A program made the translations under genes and the position numbers. A stretch of 64,000 nt of DNA. Source: Candidimonas nitroreducens (GTDB taxonomy: Bacteria; Pseudomonadota; Gammaproteobacteria; Burkholderiales; Burkholderiaceae_B). The stretch spans positions 124,001-188,000 of the forward strand of contig NZ_NJIH01000006.1 of the NCBI RefSeq assembly GCF_002209565.1, written 5' to 3'. Under the pieces are notes generated by a model that did no database searches, was not told where the DNA came from, and worked only from the letters and a program-made list of their open reading frames with translations. Below, piece after piece: positions 56,459 to 64,000 of this stretch; the stretch's first letter is position 1; every line of letters begins with the position of its first letter.

Positions 56459-57937
56459 CTATCGCATTACAAATGCGTTTCCGACACTTGCCCCAGTGTT
56501 AATCCATACCGTTTTGGTCTGCAGGTATTCCCGCACAGCATCAATACCATTTTCCCTACCAAGGCCTGATTCCTTGTATCCACCAAACGGGGATATATAA
56601 CTAAGCACACGATAAGTATTAATCCATACTGTACCGGCCTTTAATCTTTCAGACATCCGCATCCCCCTAGCAATGTCCTGAGTCCACACGCCCGCCGCCA
56701 GGCCAAATCGCACATCGTTGGCGATGTCGAGGGCATCATCTTCATCTTTAAATCGTATGATAGATAATACTGGGCCAAATACTTCTTCCTGCGCGATACG
56801 CATAGCGTTGTTCACTTCGCCAAAAATCGTTGGCTCCACGAACCACCCTTTCCCGCATTCGGCTCGTGCCGCAGCCTTCCCACCCAACAATAGCTGTGCA
56901 CCTTCCTTTATGGCAATATCAATATAATCTAATACTTTTCTATATTGCGGCGGAGTAGTCACAGGGCCTATTTGAGTATCTAAACTCATCGGGTTACCCA
57001 ACTTCACGGTACGTGCAATCGCGATCAGCTTTGAAACAAAGACATCATAGATTGAATCTTGAACCAATAGCCGTGAGCCGGCAATGCAAGTTTGCCCTGT
57101 AGCTGAAAATATCCCTGATATGGCTCCCTGTGCAGCTTGATCCAAGTCGGCATCATCGAACACTATATTGGGCGATTTGCCCCCAAGTTCGAGCGACATA
57201 TGTTTAAGTTGGGATGCTGCCTGCTGATTGATAACTCGACCGGTGGTATCTGAACCAGTAAATGAGATTTTGCGTACAAGTGGATGGCTGCTAAGTGCCG
57301 CGCCGACGTCTTTTCCAAACCCTGTGACGACATTAACCACACCTGGCGGAAAGCCAGCCTGCTCAAACAGCTCCGCGAATTCAAGAGTAGATGCGGAAGT
57401 AAATTCGGACGGCTTGAGAACAACAGTACAACCGGCAGCAAGTGCCGGAGCGATTTTCCATGATGCGAGCAAAAGAGGTGAGTTCCACGGGGTGAGCGCT
57501 GCAACCACTCCAAGTGGCTCGTGTCGCGTGTAGCTGAAATAACCCTTTTTATCTAGAGGAAGTGTTGCACCCTGTATTTTATCAGCTAAGCCTCCATAGT
57601 AATAAAACCACTGAGGCAAATAGGTAAGTTGGCCGTACATTTCGGCGAAAAGCTTGCCGTTGTCACGAACCTCTATCTCTGCAAGCCTCTTCGCGTTTGA
57701 GGCAATAAGGTCACCAACCTTATGCAATAGCAGGCCCCGTTCTGAGGGGGACTTAGCAGGCCAAGCCCCCTCCGTAAACGCTGTATGCGCCGCTAGCACA
57801 GCTCGGTCAACGTCCTGAGATGTGCCCAACGGAATGTTGGCCCAGGGCTCTCCAGTATATGGGTCGTAAGTATCAAACCATTCGTTGGAACTCGGCTTAA
57901 CCCACTCTCCATTAATACGTAGATCGTAACGTTTCAT
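56459..57937 (-). CDS. NAD(P)-dependent aldehyde dehydrogenase
   Basis: A 492-residue ALDH-superfamily enzyme with general base E250 (SLELGGKSPN) and nucleophile C284 (GQTCIAGSR). Coenzyme motifs TPWNSPLLLASWKIAPALAAG and KPSEFT are complete. It oxidises an aldehyde to the acid and could take the product of the TPP enzyme at 52663 or of the dioxygenase at 60184. Its codon use is conspicuously A/T-rich for the window. It lies between Bug genes on the minus strand. Confidence 0.92.
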   Translation of the reverse strand: MKRYDLRINGEWVKPSSNEWFDTYDPYTGEPWANIPLGTSQDVDRAVLAAHTAFTEGAWPAKSPSERGLLLHKVGDLIASNAKRLAEIEVRDNGKLFAEMYGQLTYLPQWFYYYGGLADKIQGATLPLDKKGYFSYTRHEPLGVVAALTPWNSPLLLASWKIAPALAAGCTVVLKPSEFTSASTLEFAELFEQAGFPPGVVNVVTGFGKDVGAALSSHPLVRKISFTGSDTTGRVINQQAASQLKHMSLELGGKSPNIVFDDADLDQAAQGAISGIFSATGQTCIAGSRLLVQDSIYDVFVSKLIAIARTVKLGNPMSLDTQIGPVTTPPQYRKVLDYIDIAIKEGAQLLLGGKAAARAECGKGWFVEPTIFGEVNNAMRIAQEEVFGPVLSIIRFKDEDDALDIANDVRFGLAAGVWTQDIARGMRMSERLKAGTVWINTYRVLSYISPFGGYKESGLGRENGIDAVREYLQTKTVWINTGASVGNAFVMR

Positions 57938-58010
57938 ATTTTCCTGCCCGATTAAATTGACACATGCCCCACTTCGTCAGGTTCAACTACATAGTGAAAT
58001 AATAGCTGCC

Positions 58011-59003
58011 TTATTGCTGTGGGCCTTGAATTCCTGCTTTCTGTATTACGTTGCTCCATCGAGCATGATCGCTGGCGAGAAATTGGGAGAACTGTGCCGG
58101 ATCGCTGTTTACGGTTAGCGCTCCTAGTGACGATAAGCGCCGTTGCACCTCCGGCTTATGTAAGGCTTTAGCTACTTCTTGATGTAGGAGCTTAACAATG
58201 TTCTTCGGCGTTCCTTTAGGCGCGAGAATACCTAACCAGATGGCTGTGCGTTCAAAGCCGGTATAGCCAATCTCCTGCAGAGTCGGGACATTTGGGAAAT
58301 CTGCCATACGCTCAGAAGTGGCGACAGCAAGTACGCGAACCTGCTTTTGCTGAACTCTGTTTGCAATGCCAATAGTGGGGTAGAACATAAACGATACGCG
58401 CCCGGCAATCACCTCGCTTAAACCCGGAGCATTGCCGTTAAACGGGACATGCAACATATCTACGTCCGCACTTTGTGCCAACATTGCCCCGGCGAGATGG
58501 CCGGATCCTCCAACTCCCGCTGACGCGAATGTGATATGTCCAGGCTCTTTGCGTGCAACGGAAATCAAATCAGCTACTGATTGATATGGACTGTTGTAGC
58601 TGGTGACAATAACCAATGGCAGAGTAACTACACCCGCTATGGGAGCGAAATCCCGCACAGGATCGTATTGAGCTTCTTTAGGATGCAGAACCGGATTCAC
58701 AACATGCGAAAGCGATGCCATCAAAATGGTATAGCCGTCAGGCTTGGAACGACGTAACTCATTTGTTGCAATTAAAGCGTTTGCGCCTGCCTTGTTTTCA
58801 ACTACTACCGAAGCGCCGAGACTATTTCCGATCTCTTTAGCCAACATGCGAGCGACAACATCAGCAGTACCGCCAGCCGCATAGCCGACAAACAGCTTGA
58901 TGGGCCGACTTGCATAGCCTCCCGTGGCGTTCATCGCAGTAGCGCATGGTCCTAGCACAGAAACTCCGAAAATACTGCACATTAGCAGTAAGCGCTTAAA
59001 CAT
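58011..59003 (-). CDS. Bug-type substrate-binding protein
   Basis: A 330-residue periplasmic receptor. The signal peptide MFKRLLLMCSIFGVSVLGPCATA precedes NATGGYASRPIKLFVGYAAGGTADVVARMLAKE, with VVVENKAGANALIATNE and DGYTIL. It contains a Cys near the signal end, but no lipobox of the usual spacing. It follows the next Bug gene in the direction of transcription, giving two adjacent receptor genes, with 153 bases between them. Confidence 0.9.
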   Translation of the reverse strand: MFKRLLLMCSIFGVSVLGPCATAMNATGGYASRPIKLFVGYAAGGTADVVARMLAKEIGNSLGASVVVENKAGANALIATNELRRSKPDGYTILMASLSHVVNPVLHPKEAQYDPVRDFAPIAGVVTLPLVIVTSYNSPYQSVADLISVARKEPGHITFASAGVGGSGHLAGAMLAQSADVDMLHVPFNGNAPGLSEVIAGRVSFMFYPTIGIANRVQQKQVRVLAVATSERMADFPNVPTLQEIGYTGFERTAIWLGILAPKGTPKNIVKLLHQEVAKALHKPEVQRRLSSLGALTVNSDPAQFSQFLASDHARWSNVIQKAGIQGPQQ

Positions 59004-59156
59004 AATTTTTTCTCATATAAAAATTTATAGAGGAGCCACCCGGACATGCCTTTCAATAAGATGGGGAAGGGGCCATGATCAGAACGAAATGTTGAAATCA
59101 GGAGCAAACCTTGGAAACCAGCGACGACTAAGTCGCTCATTAACCTATAGGCTAGC

Positions 59157-60116
59157 TTAATGTGGCTTGATTCCAGCCTGCTTTATCCATTGGGCCCATT
59201 TTTTTACGTCGGTTTTGATGATGTTTTTGAACTGCTCTGGAGATGTAGTTCCGTCAATTTCGAATCCTATTGCAACAAGCTTGCTTTTTATGCCCGGATC
59301 AGCCAGCACTTGCTTGATTGAATAGTTGAGCTTGGTAATAATATCGGCTGGAGTGCCGTGAGGAGCCAGAATTCCGTTCCATGAAGTAATAGAAAACCCG
59401 GGAAGGGTATCACTAATGGCTGGCAAGCTTGGTAATAGGGAGGTTTTTTTACCAGCAACTGCAAGTGCTTTTATGCTTCCATCCTTAATATGGCTCAATC
59501 CTGTTCCATAGTCTATAAAATATAGTTGTGTTTCTCCTGCGATGAGATCAAGCACTGCTTGCGGGCTCGACTTATACGCTACGCTGATTACGTGAATATC
59601 CGCCATTTGCATAAAAATAGCGCTCGATATTTGAGATGTCGGAGAGGCATATGCGAAAGATAAGCGATTGGGGTGCTTATTCGCGTAGACTCTTAGATCC
59701 TGAATGGATGACACCGGCAATTTGTTGTTCACCACCAAAGCGAAGGGCACCTCTCCAACCATTATTATTGGGTCAAAATCTTTGATTGGATCGTAGCGAA
59801 CCGTGCTTTTATAGAGAGCCGGATTAATTGCCAAAGCCCCGCTTGTTGACATTAGTATAGTGTACCCATCCGGGGCTGCTCGTGCTCCGTACTCAGTTCC
59901 TATCTGTCCTACTGCTCCTGCTTTTGTTTGGACTATCACTGGCTGGCCGAGCTTTTTAGAGAGGCCATCAGCGACAATGCGTGCAACGCTGTCTGTTGCA
60001 CTGCCAGCAGCAAAAGGCACTATCAAGGTGATAGGTTTTTCGGGGTAGCTGGCATATGCCCGGGCCATGAAGAGACTACAGAGTAAAGCTGCACCGAGGC
60101 GCCAGATACTTAGCAT
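59157..60116 (-). CDS. Bug-type substrate-binding protein
   Basis: The 319-residue periplasmic receptor has a short signal peptide (MLSIWRLGAALLCSLFMARAYA) and motifs VPFAAGSATDSVARIVAD, VIVQTKAGAVGQIGTEY and DGYTIL. AAAGGAG precedes the ATG. It begins 67 bases after the TauD-family gene on the same strand, reproducing the dioxygenase-Bug order seen at 31.6-29.7 kb. Many A/T-ending codons mark it as part of the A/T-rich block. Confidence 0.9.
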   Translation of the reverse strand: MLSIWRLGAALLCSLFMARAYASYPEKPITLIVPFAAGSATDSVARIVADGLSKKLGQPVIVQTKAGAVGQIGTEYGARAAPDGYTILMSTSGALAINPALYKSTVRYDPIKDFDPIIMVGEVPFALVVNNKLPVSSIQDLRVYANKHPNRLSFAYASPTSQISSAIFMQMADIHVISVAYKSSPQAVLDLIAGETQLYFIDYGTGLSHIKDGSIKALAVAGKKTSLLPSLPAISDTLPGFSITSWNGILAPHGTPADIITKLNYSIKQVLADPGIKSKLVAIGFEIDGTTSPEQFKNIIKTDVKKWAQWIKQAGIKPH

Positions 60117-60183
60117 TTTATTTCTCCTTTGGTTGAATTTTTGTTAGCCTTTTATAATAAATATTTAAACAATGCCCTACAAT

Positions 60184-61053
60184 TTATTGAACCGCAGTGC
60201 CCGTGATAGTGGTGCGATGCATTAGGCGTGGTTGATCAATGCCATAATCAGCAATCGCAAAATGTTGCGTTGAGCAGTTATCCCACATCAACACGTCGCC
60301 AACTTGCCACTTATGCCGATACATAAATTTCTCCTGAGTGCAATGGTTGAATAGTTTTTGAAGAAGGCGATTGCTGTCCTCGAGACTCATACCTGCAATA
60401 CCAGTTGTAAAGCCTTCATTCACATAGAGACACCTGCGGCCAGTATATGGGTGGGTACGGATAACAGGGTGTACAACGGGGGGAACCTCTTGTTTTTGCT
60501 TCTCAGTGAGTTGTTGCCGAGACTCGTTTTGCTGGCGTAGTCTTTCATACCGAGCTTCATACCGATGCATTGCTTTCAAGCCCGCAAGTTGGGCTTGCTC
60601 ATTTGGTAAAAGCGCGTCATATGCAGCGGCTGTACTTACGTAGCAGGTATCGCCATATGTTTTATCGTTACCCGAAAATGGAATACGTTTAGCGTATAGA
60701 ACTGATCCCTTGCTAGGAACTTCCTTGTAGGACAGGTCAGTATGCCAATATTGCCCTGCATCATTAATCCCAATTTGCTTTCCATCTTCCAGGACGTTAG
60801 AGATGACAAGAATTTCGGGGTGATTCGTTAGCAAATACTGTCTCAGAACGTGAACTTCGAGCGACCCAAAGTTTCGACTGAAGCCTATATGTTGCTCTGG
60901 CGTCAACGATTGCTTTCGAAACAGAAGCACGCCATGCGTGTTAAATGCATCATTTAGTTCTTCCGCTTGGCGTGGTTCTAATGTTTTTGACAAATCAATT
61001 CCAAGCACTTCGGCTCCGACATGCTCAGCTAAGGTTCTTAGTTCGATAGGCAT
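60184..61053 (-). CDS. TauD/TfdA family Fe(II)/2-oxoglutarate dioxygenase
   Basis: The protein has 289 residues from the ATG at 61053, with GGAG eight bases before it; an in-frame ATG at 61068 is less well placed. Iron ligands are H104-x-D106 (YWHTDLSY) and H264 (NCSTQHFA), and R280 (LMHRTT) binds 2-oxoglutarate. The FMYRHKWQVGDVLMWDN segment is nearly the same as in the TauD relic at 56.1 kb. It is divergent from the LysR gene at 61166 and leads a minus-strand run with Bug, Bug, ALDH and Bug genes. Confidence 0.9.
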   Translation of the reverse strand: MPIELRTLAEHVGAEVLGIDLSKTLEPRQAEELNDAFNTHGVLLFRKQSLTPEQHIGFSRNFGSLEVHVLRQYLLTNHPEILVISNVLEDGKQIGINDAGQYWHTDLSYKEVPSKGSVLYAKRIPFSGNDKTYGDTCYVSTAAAYDALLPNEQAQLAGLKAMHRYEARYERLRQQNESRQQLTEKQKQEVPPVVHPVIRTHPYTGRRCLYVNEGFTTGIAGMSLEDSNRLLQKLFNHCTQEKFMYRHKWQVGDVLMWDNCSTQHFAIADYGIDQPRLMHRTTITGTAVQ

Positions 61054-61068
61054 TTTCAACTCTCCCAT

Positions 61069-61165
61069 GCAGTGATGTGATATCGAATTTCTAACTATTT
61101 TAGGTATAAGTGTGATAAATTTATATTCAATTTTAATGAACTTGTGATAAGCCTAGCTTATATAG
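61069..61165. promoter_or_regulatory. Divergent promoter region of TauD and LysR genes
   Basis: An A/T-rich 97-base spacer carrying TGTGATAA twice in direct orientation (near 61110 and 61145), about 35 bases apart. The repeats could be contacts for the LysR protein encoded next door. No good -35/-10 pair was singled out. Confidence 0.4.
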
Positions 61166-62116
61166 ATGCAGATGATTAGTTCCCGAATAGCACAACTTCG
61201 AATCAAGCACCTTGCACTTCTCGATATCATTGCGGATCGTGGCTCCTTGAGGGAAGCTGCGAAGGTATTGTGCGTAACACAGCCTGCCGTGACGTCCATG
61301 CTTAAAGACATGGAGTCATTGCTTCAGGTCTCGCTGGTCGAGCGAGGGCAACATGGTGCGAAGCTGACGACCGAAGGCGTAATTGCCCGAGATAGACTTA
61401 CACTGGTGTTAAATGCCTTGCAGGGGCTCGAAGATTGCATCCGAGCACCTAACGTAAAGGAGCATTTACGGGTTGGCGCGCTTTCATTGGCAATGCTAGA
61501 AATGCTGCCAGCAATTATTTGTAAAGTACGAGCTCGTAGGCCCGATATTACGATTGAACTTCAGGAAGGGACTGTCGATGGGATTATCGAAGGGGTGATG
61601 AATGGGCAGCTCGACTGCGCCATTGGTAGGCTCAGTGATAACTTTCATCAAGAACACTATGATGCGCTTTTCGTCCGGCCTGTATCCATAATGCCGCTTA
61701 AGGCTGTTTGCAGCGTGCGCAACCCGATTGCCAGAGAAAGAACTGTAACGTTAAAGCAGCTACGTAATCAGGCTTGGATTCTGTTGCCGAAAGGGACAGC
61801 CTCTCGTGAAACTTTCGAAAGAGCTTTCATACAGCAAGGCTTGCAGCCACCGGCCCCGGCTATTGAATCGTTCTCTTGGTTGTCGAACTTTCATTTGGCC
61901 GCTTCCTCAGAGTTGGTTACCGTCGCTACGGCCATTGCCGTGGATAGATTTGTCCAATATGGCTTGGTCTCTGCAATTGATATACGGTGGCCAGTAAAAT
62001 TGCCCCCTATAGTCTTTTTTTGTCGAAAGGAAGCCGTACAATTGGGCACGGTAAAGATATTTCATGAAGAACTGAAGAGAACGTTCACCAACAGCCCCGA
62101 TGTAAAAGCGATGTAG
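61166..62116 (+). CDS. LysR family transcriptional regulator
   Basis: A 316-residue protein. HTH: LALLDIIADRGSLREAAKVLCVTQPAVTSMLKDME. The effector domain runs from about 100, with VGALSLAMLEMLPAI. This opening (IKHLALLDIIADRGSLREAA) resembles GbpR/CbbR-like aromatic and sugar-acid regulators. The gene is divergent from the TauD-Bug-Bug-ALDH run, which it probably controls, and is itself A/T-rich. Confidence 0.88.
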   Translation: MQMISSRIAQLRIKHLALLDIIADRGSLREAAKVLCVTQPAVTSMLKDMESLLQVSLVERGQHGAKLTTEGVIARDRLTLVLNALQGLEDCIRAPNVKEHLRVGALSLAMLEMLPAIICKVRARRPDITIELQEGTVDGIIEGVMNGQLDCAIGRLSDNFHQEHYDALFVRPVSIMPLKAVCSVRNPIARERTVTLKQLRNQAWILLPKGTASRETFERAFIQQGLQPPAPAIESFSWLSNFHLAASSELVTVATAIAVDRFVQYGLVSAIDIRWPVKLPPIVFFCRKEAVQLGTVKIFHEELKRTFTNSPDVKAM

Positions 62117-62212
62117 AGTTTCTCTTTTTAATAAATGCCAAACATAATGATATAAATAATGTCGCATAAATAAGCTAAGCTGACGACAGTTTCCAACCCT
62201 GAAGATACCGTT

Positions 62213-62855
62213 ATGGGACAGCTGGAAATTCCTGATCCCGACGTGATGCGAATTGCTATCCCACAGGAGGTTTCCCGCTTTGATGACTCGCACTATAATT
62301 ATCGATTTCATAGTTCGTTCTTGATCGCCAACGTCCATAGTTGCCAACAGGCCACGGAATTGTTTGGTGAAGACCGGCGCACAGTGCAGCGCTGGGTTAG
62401 GCGTTTTGAGCGAGGCGGCTTGGCAGATTGCGGGAGAGTGTACGCCAGTGTCAGCGCCTCTTCACCAAAATGGGTTTTCGGCTTCGCAAGCCCAGGTCGC
62501 CCAGCCCGACCCAATCAAGGTCGCGGCTGTTAAAAAAACAGCACCGACTGGCCAAGTACCCAGCATCGAGCTATGGAGCCTGGGCGACTACCATTTCCAG
62601 CAACTTCACGCCCGGTGTCGAATGTGGATGCCGCCCGAACTCAAGGATCCAGTTTTGTTGCACACTCCCACCCGTGAGTCAGTGGCCTGCTTAGGCGCGG
62701 TCAGCCTCGCCATGAGCAAGTTTGTGCGCTCGCTGTGCCAGACGGTCTGATGCGCTGATGTTCGAAGCCTTCCTCAAAAAATTGCTGCGGCACCGCTCGC
62801 ACGCCAAACGCATGGTGATTGTGCTGGACAACGCCAGGTACCACAGTGATCTCCC
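62213..62855 (+). pseudogene. IS630-family transposase, deleted, frameshifted and truncated
   Basis: LEIPDPDVMRIAIPQEVSR and FGEDRRTVQRWVRRFERGGL form the N-terminal HTH of this family. The next part resumes near RQCQRLFTKMGFRLRKP, which implies an internal deletion of the catalytic start. It continues in another frame as DPIKVAAVKKTA, IELWSLGDYHFQQ and MWMPPELKDPVLLH. A further shift gives MFEAFLKKLLRHRSHAKRMVIVLDNARYH. Homology stops there at about 62855, next to IS30-like sequence. Confidence 0.8.
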
Positions 62856-62882
62856 ATTTTTAACGATTACGGATTCAGACGA

Positions 62883-63374
62883 TCAGTGCAACATTGCGTC
62901 CAACGCTTCAGCTGGGGTCTTGAGCCCCAACGTCTTTCTAGGACGGGAATTTAACTTGATAGCGACTTCGTCGAGATTGCGCTGTGTATAGCTTGCCGAG
63001 CCTGTTCTTTTCGAGAAGTACTGGCGTAACAGGCCGTTCGTATTTTCGTTGGTGCCCCGTTGTCAGGGGCAACCCGGATCGCAAAAGTAAATGGCCATAT
63101 TGGTATCCATACTAAAGCGTCTATGTGCTGACATCTCGACCCCACGATCCCATGTCAGGCTTTTTCTCAGTTGAGCAAACAGCTGGCGCATCTGCTCGGT
63201 AAGAGCTCGGGTGACGGTTTCGGCCCGCTTATCCTTGATGTCCTCGCCGATACGCTGCAATAGACAGCCACATCGGCGGATCCTATTCCACAGCTCATAA
63301 TGGAACTCGATGCAAGGTAGGTTCTCGAGCAACGGCTTGCGCTTGGCTTGCTGTCTCGACTTGGACGGCGCCAT
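62883..63374 (-). pseudogene. IS30-family transposase with nonsense mutation and missing N-terminus
   Basis: KSLTWDRGVEMSAHRRFSMDTN and AIYFCDPGCP end at a TGA (63063-63065) exactly where IS30 enzymes have Trp (PW-QRG). The same frame then continues QRGTNENTNGLLRQYF, RNLDEVAIKLNSRPRKTLG, to a stop at 62883. A single base change thus interrupts the C-terminal half. The first about 45 residues do not resemble IS30, so the N-terminus is lost or replaced. Confidence 0.82.
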
Positions 63375-63440
63375 CTAGATCAGTAGCTCCCGTCAATCAT
63401 GGAAAGCAAACCTCTAAAACCCGCATAAACACGGGTTTTA

Positions 63441-63517
63441 TGGCGCGGCAGGAGGGGTTCGAACCCCCGACCTACGGCTTAGAAGGCCGTTGCTCTATCC
63501 AACTGAGCTACTGCCGC
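63441..63517 (-). tRNA. tRNA-Arg (anticodon TCT)
   Basis: A 77-base cloverleaf. The acceptor GCGGCAG pairs with the CTGCCGC end, then G73 and encoded CCA. The D-arm is AGCTCAGTTGGATAGAGC. The anticodon loop CTTCTAA in an ACGGC/GCCGT stem gives anticodon TCT. The T-arm is GGGGGTTCGAACCCC. It borders the IS-rich region, but no integrase and no duplicated 3' end were seen in the window. Confidence 0.95.
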
Positions 63518-63909
63518 CTCGCGATGGCGAGTGGGCATTTTACATGGTGTGCGGCACGGTACGAGAATTCCTGCTGACGGCACCCTGCTGACGGCGCTTC
63601 GGGGACTCAGGCTGCGAGCCCGTGATGCGGCCGCGCGTCAGGAGCGCAGACCCAACAGCCGTCTTGCCTTGCGCCGCTCTATAGCGCCGCATCATTCCGT
63701 CCAGACACCCGCTGTCCGAGGCCCGCGCCCCTCGCGCTGCCGGCCGCCGGTGTATTTGCTTACATCAGGTTGCGCCCCCGCGGCGCGGCAATGCTACAGT
63801 TTCGACGGACTCCAGCCGCGCCCGCGGGCGATTGCCCAAGCCAGGGGCGTGGCATTTCGAAGAAAAACGATACATGATGCTTGCGATTTTCAGATCTTTG
63901 CTTTTCAGG
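63518..63909. other. Intergenic region downstream of the mobile patchwork
   Basis: G/C-rich DNA without a recognised gene. An ATG pair at 63874/63877 opens a frame that stays open to the window end and runs through the tandem repeats. It would begin MMLAIFRSLLFRFSAS. No clear ribosome-binding site or family match supports it. TTGCGC and TACAGT near 63770-63800 resemble promoter boxes, but with an over-long spacer. Confidence 0.3.
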
Positions 63910-63993
63910 TTTTCGGCTTCCCAGTTCGGGTTTTCGGCTTCCAGATCCGGGTTTTCGGCTTCCAGATCCGGGTTTTCGGCTTTTGGCCTCAGG
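63910..63993. repeat. Four tandem 21-bp repeats at the window end
   Basis: Units start at 63910, 63931, 63952 and 63973. All begin TTTTCGGCTT. The middle two are identical (continuing CCAGATCCGGG), the first differs at a few bases, and the last has diverged after TTTTCGGCTT. The period is a multiple of three. The plus-strand frame from 63877 reads a heptad FSASRSG, and the minus strand is open as a heptad AENPDLE. Confidence 0.9.
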
Positions 63994-64000
63994 CTTTCAG

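Noticed and set aside
63441-63517. tRNA-Arg as the attachment site of a genomic island
   Set aside because: No integrase gene and no second copy of the tRNA 3' end were found within the window. The idea remains possible but is unsupported here.

Overview
The window looks like chromosomal DNA of a high-G+C betaproteobacterium of the Alcaligenaceae type (Bordetella, Achromobacter, Pusillimonas and relatives). The reasons are the general gene style and seven separate Bug-type (tripartite tricarboxylate transporter) periplasmic receptors, none with a TctA or TctB membrane partner nearby. That expansion is characteristic of this family. The assignment rests on sequence style and gene families only.

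Region 1 (1-15.5 kb) is core genome. It holds the C-terminus of a RoxA-like ribosomal oxygenase, the sulfite-reduction operon cysJ-cysI-cysG, then bamC and dapA, an M50 protease, a YciO-family protein, an orphan sensor kinase, tRNA-His, a cardiolipin synthase, a Cys/Met-type PLP enzyme and a quinone oxidoreductase.

Region 2 (15.5-30 kb) is catabolic and acyl-CoA based. It carries acyl-CoA dehydrogenase plus CaiB CoA-transferase (minus), enoyl-CoA hydratase, CitE-like lyase and Bug receptor (plus), MaoC hydratase and BKACE enzyme (minus), and an FCD-type GntR regulator. TGGTC-containing motifs occur in both divergent promoter regions. CaiB + MaoC + CitE + acyl-CoA dehydrogenase is the gene set expected for itaconate/C5-dicarboxylate breakdown. 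An acyltransferase, an asparaginase, a CRYL1-like dehydrogenase, an IclR regulator and a second acyl-CoA dehydrogenase follow.

Region 3 (30-41 kb) holds Bug + TauD/TfdA dioxygenase + LysR modules, a Bug gene beside two overlapping IclR genes, and a CaiB/enoyl-CoA hydratase pair.

Region 4 (41.7-50.8 kb) is a seven-gene minus-strand cluster read as cuyA, DegT aminotransferase, TauABC-like importer, hpsN-like dehydrogenase and amidase, with a divergent LysR gene. It most likely imports and desulfonates a C3 sulfonate via cysteate.

Region 5 (50.8-63.4 kb) is a patchwork. A degenerate group II intron RT piece and a broken IS21 element precede a TPP enzyme, an IS3 scrap, three Bug genes, a decayed and an intact TauD gene, an aldehyde dehydrogenase and a LysR gene. 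A truncated IS630 joined to an IS30 remnant ends the region beside tRNA-Arg. From about 54.9 to 62.1 kb the DNA is visibly more A/T-rich, which suggests horizontal acquisition. The window ends in four tandem 21-bp repeats.
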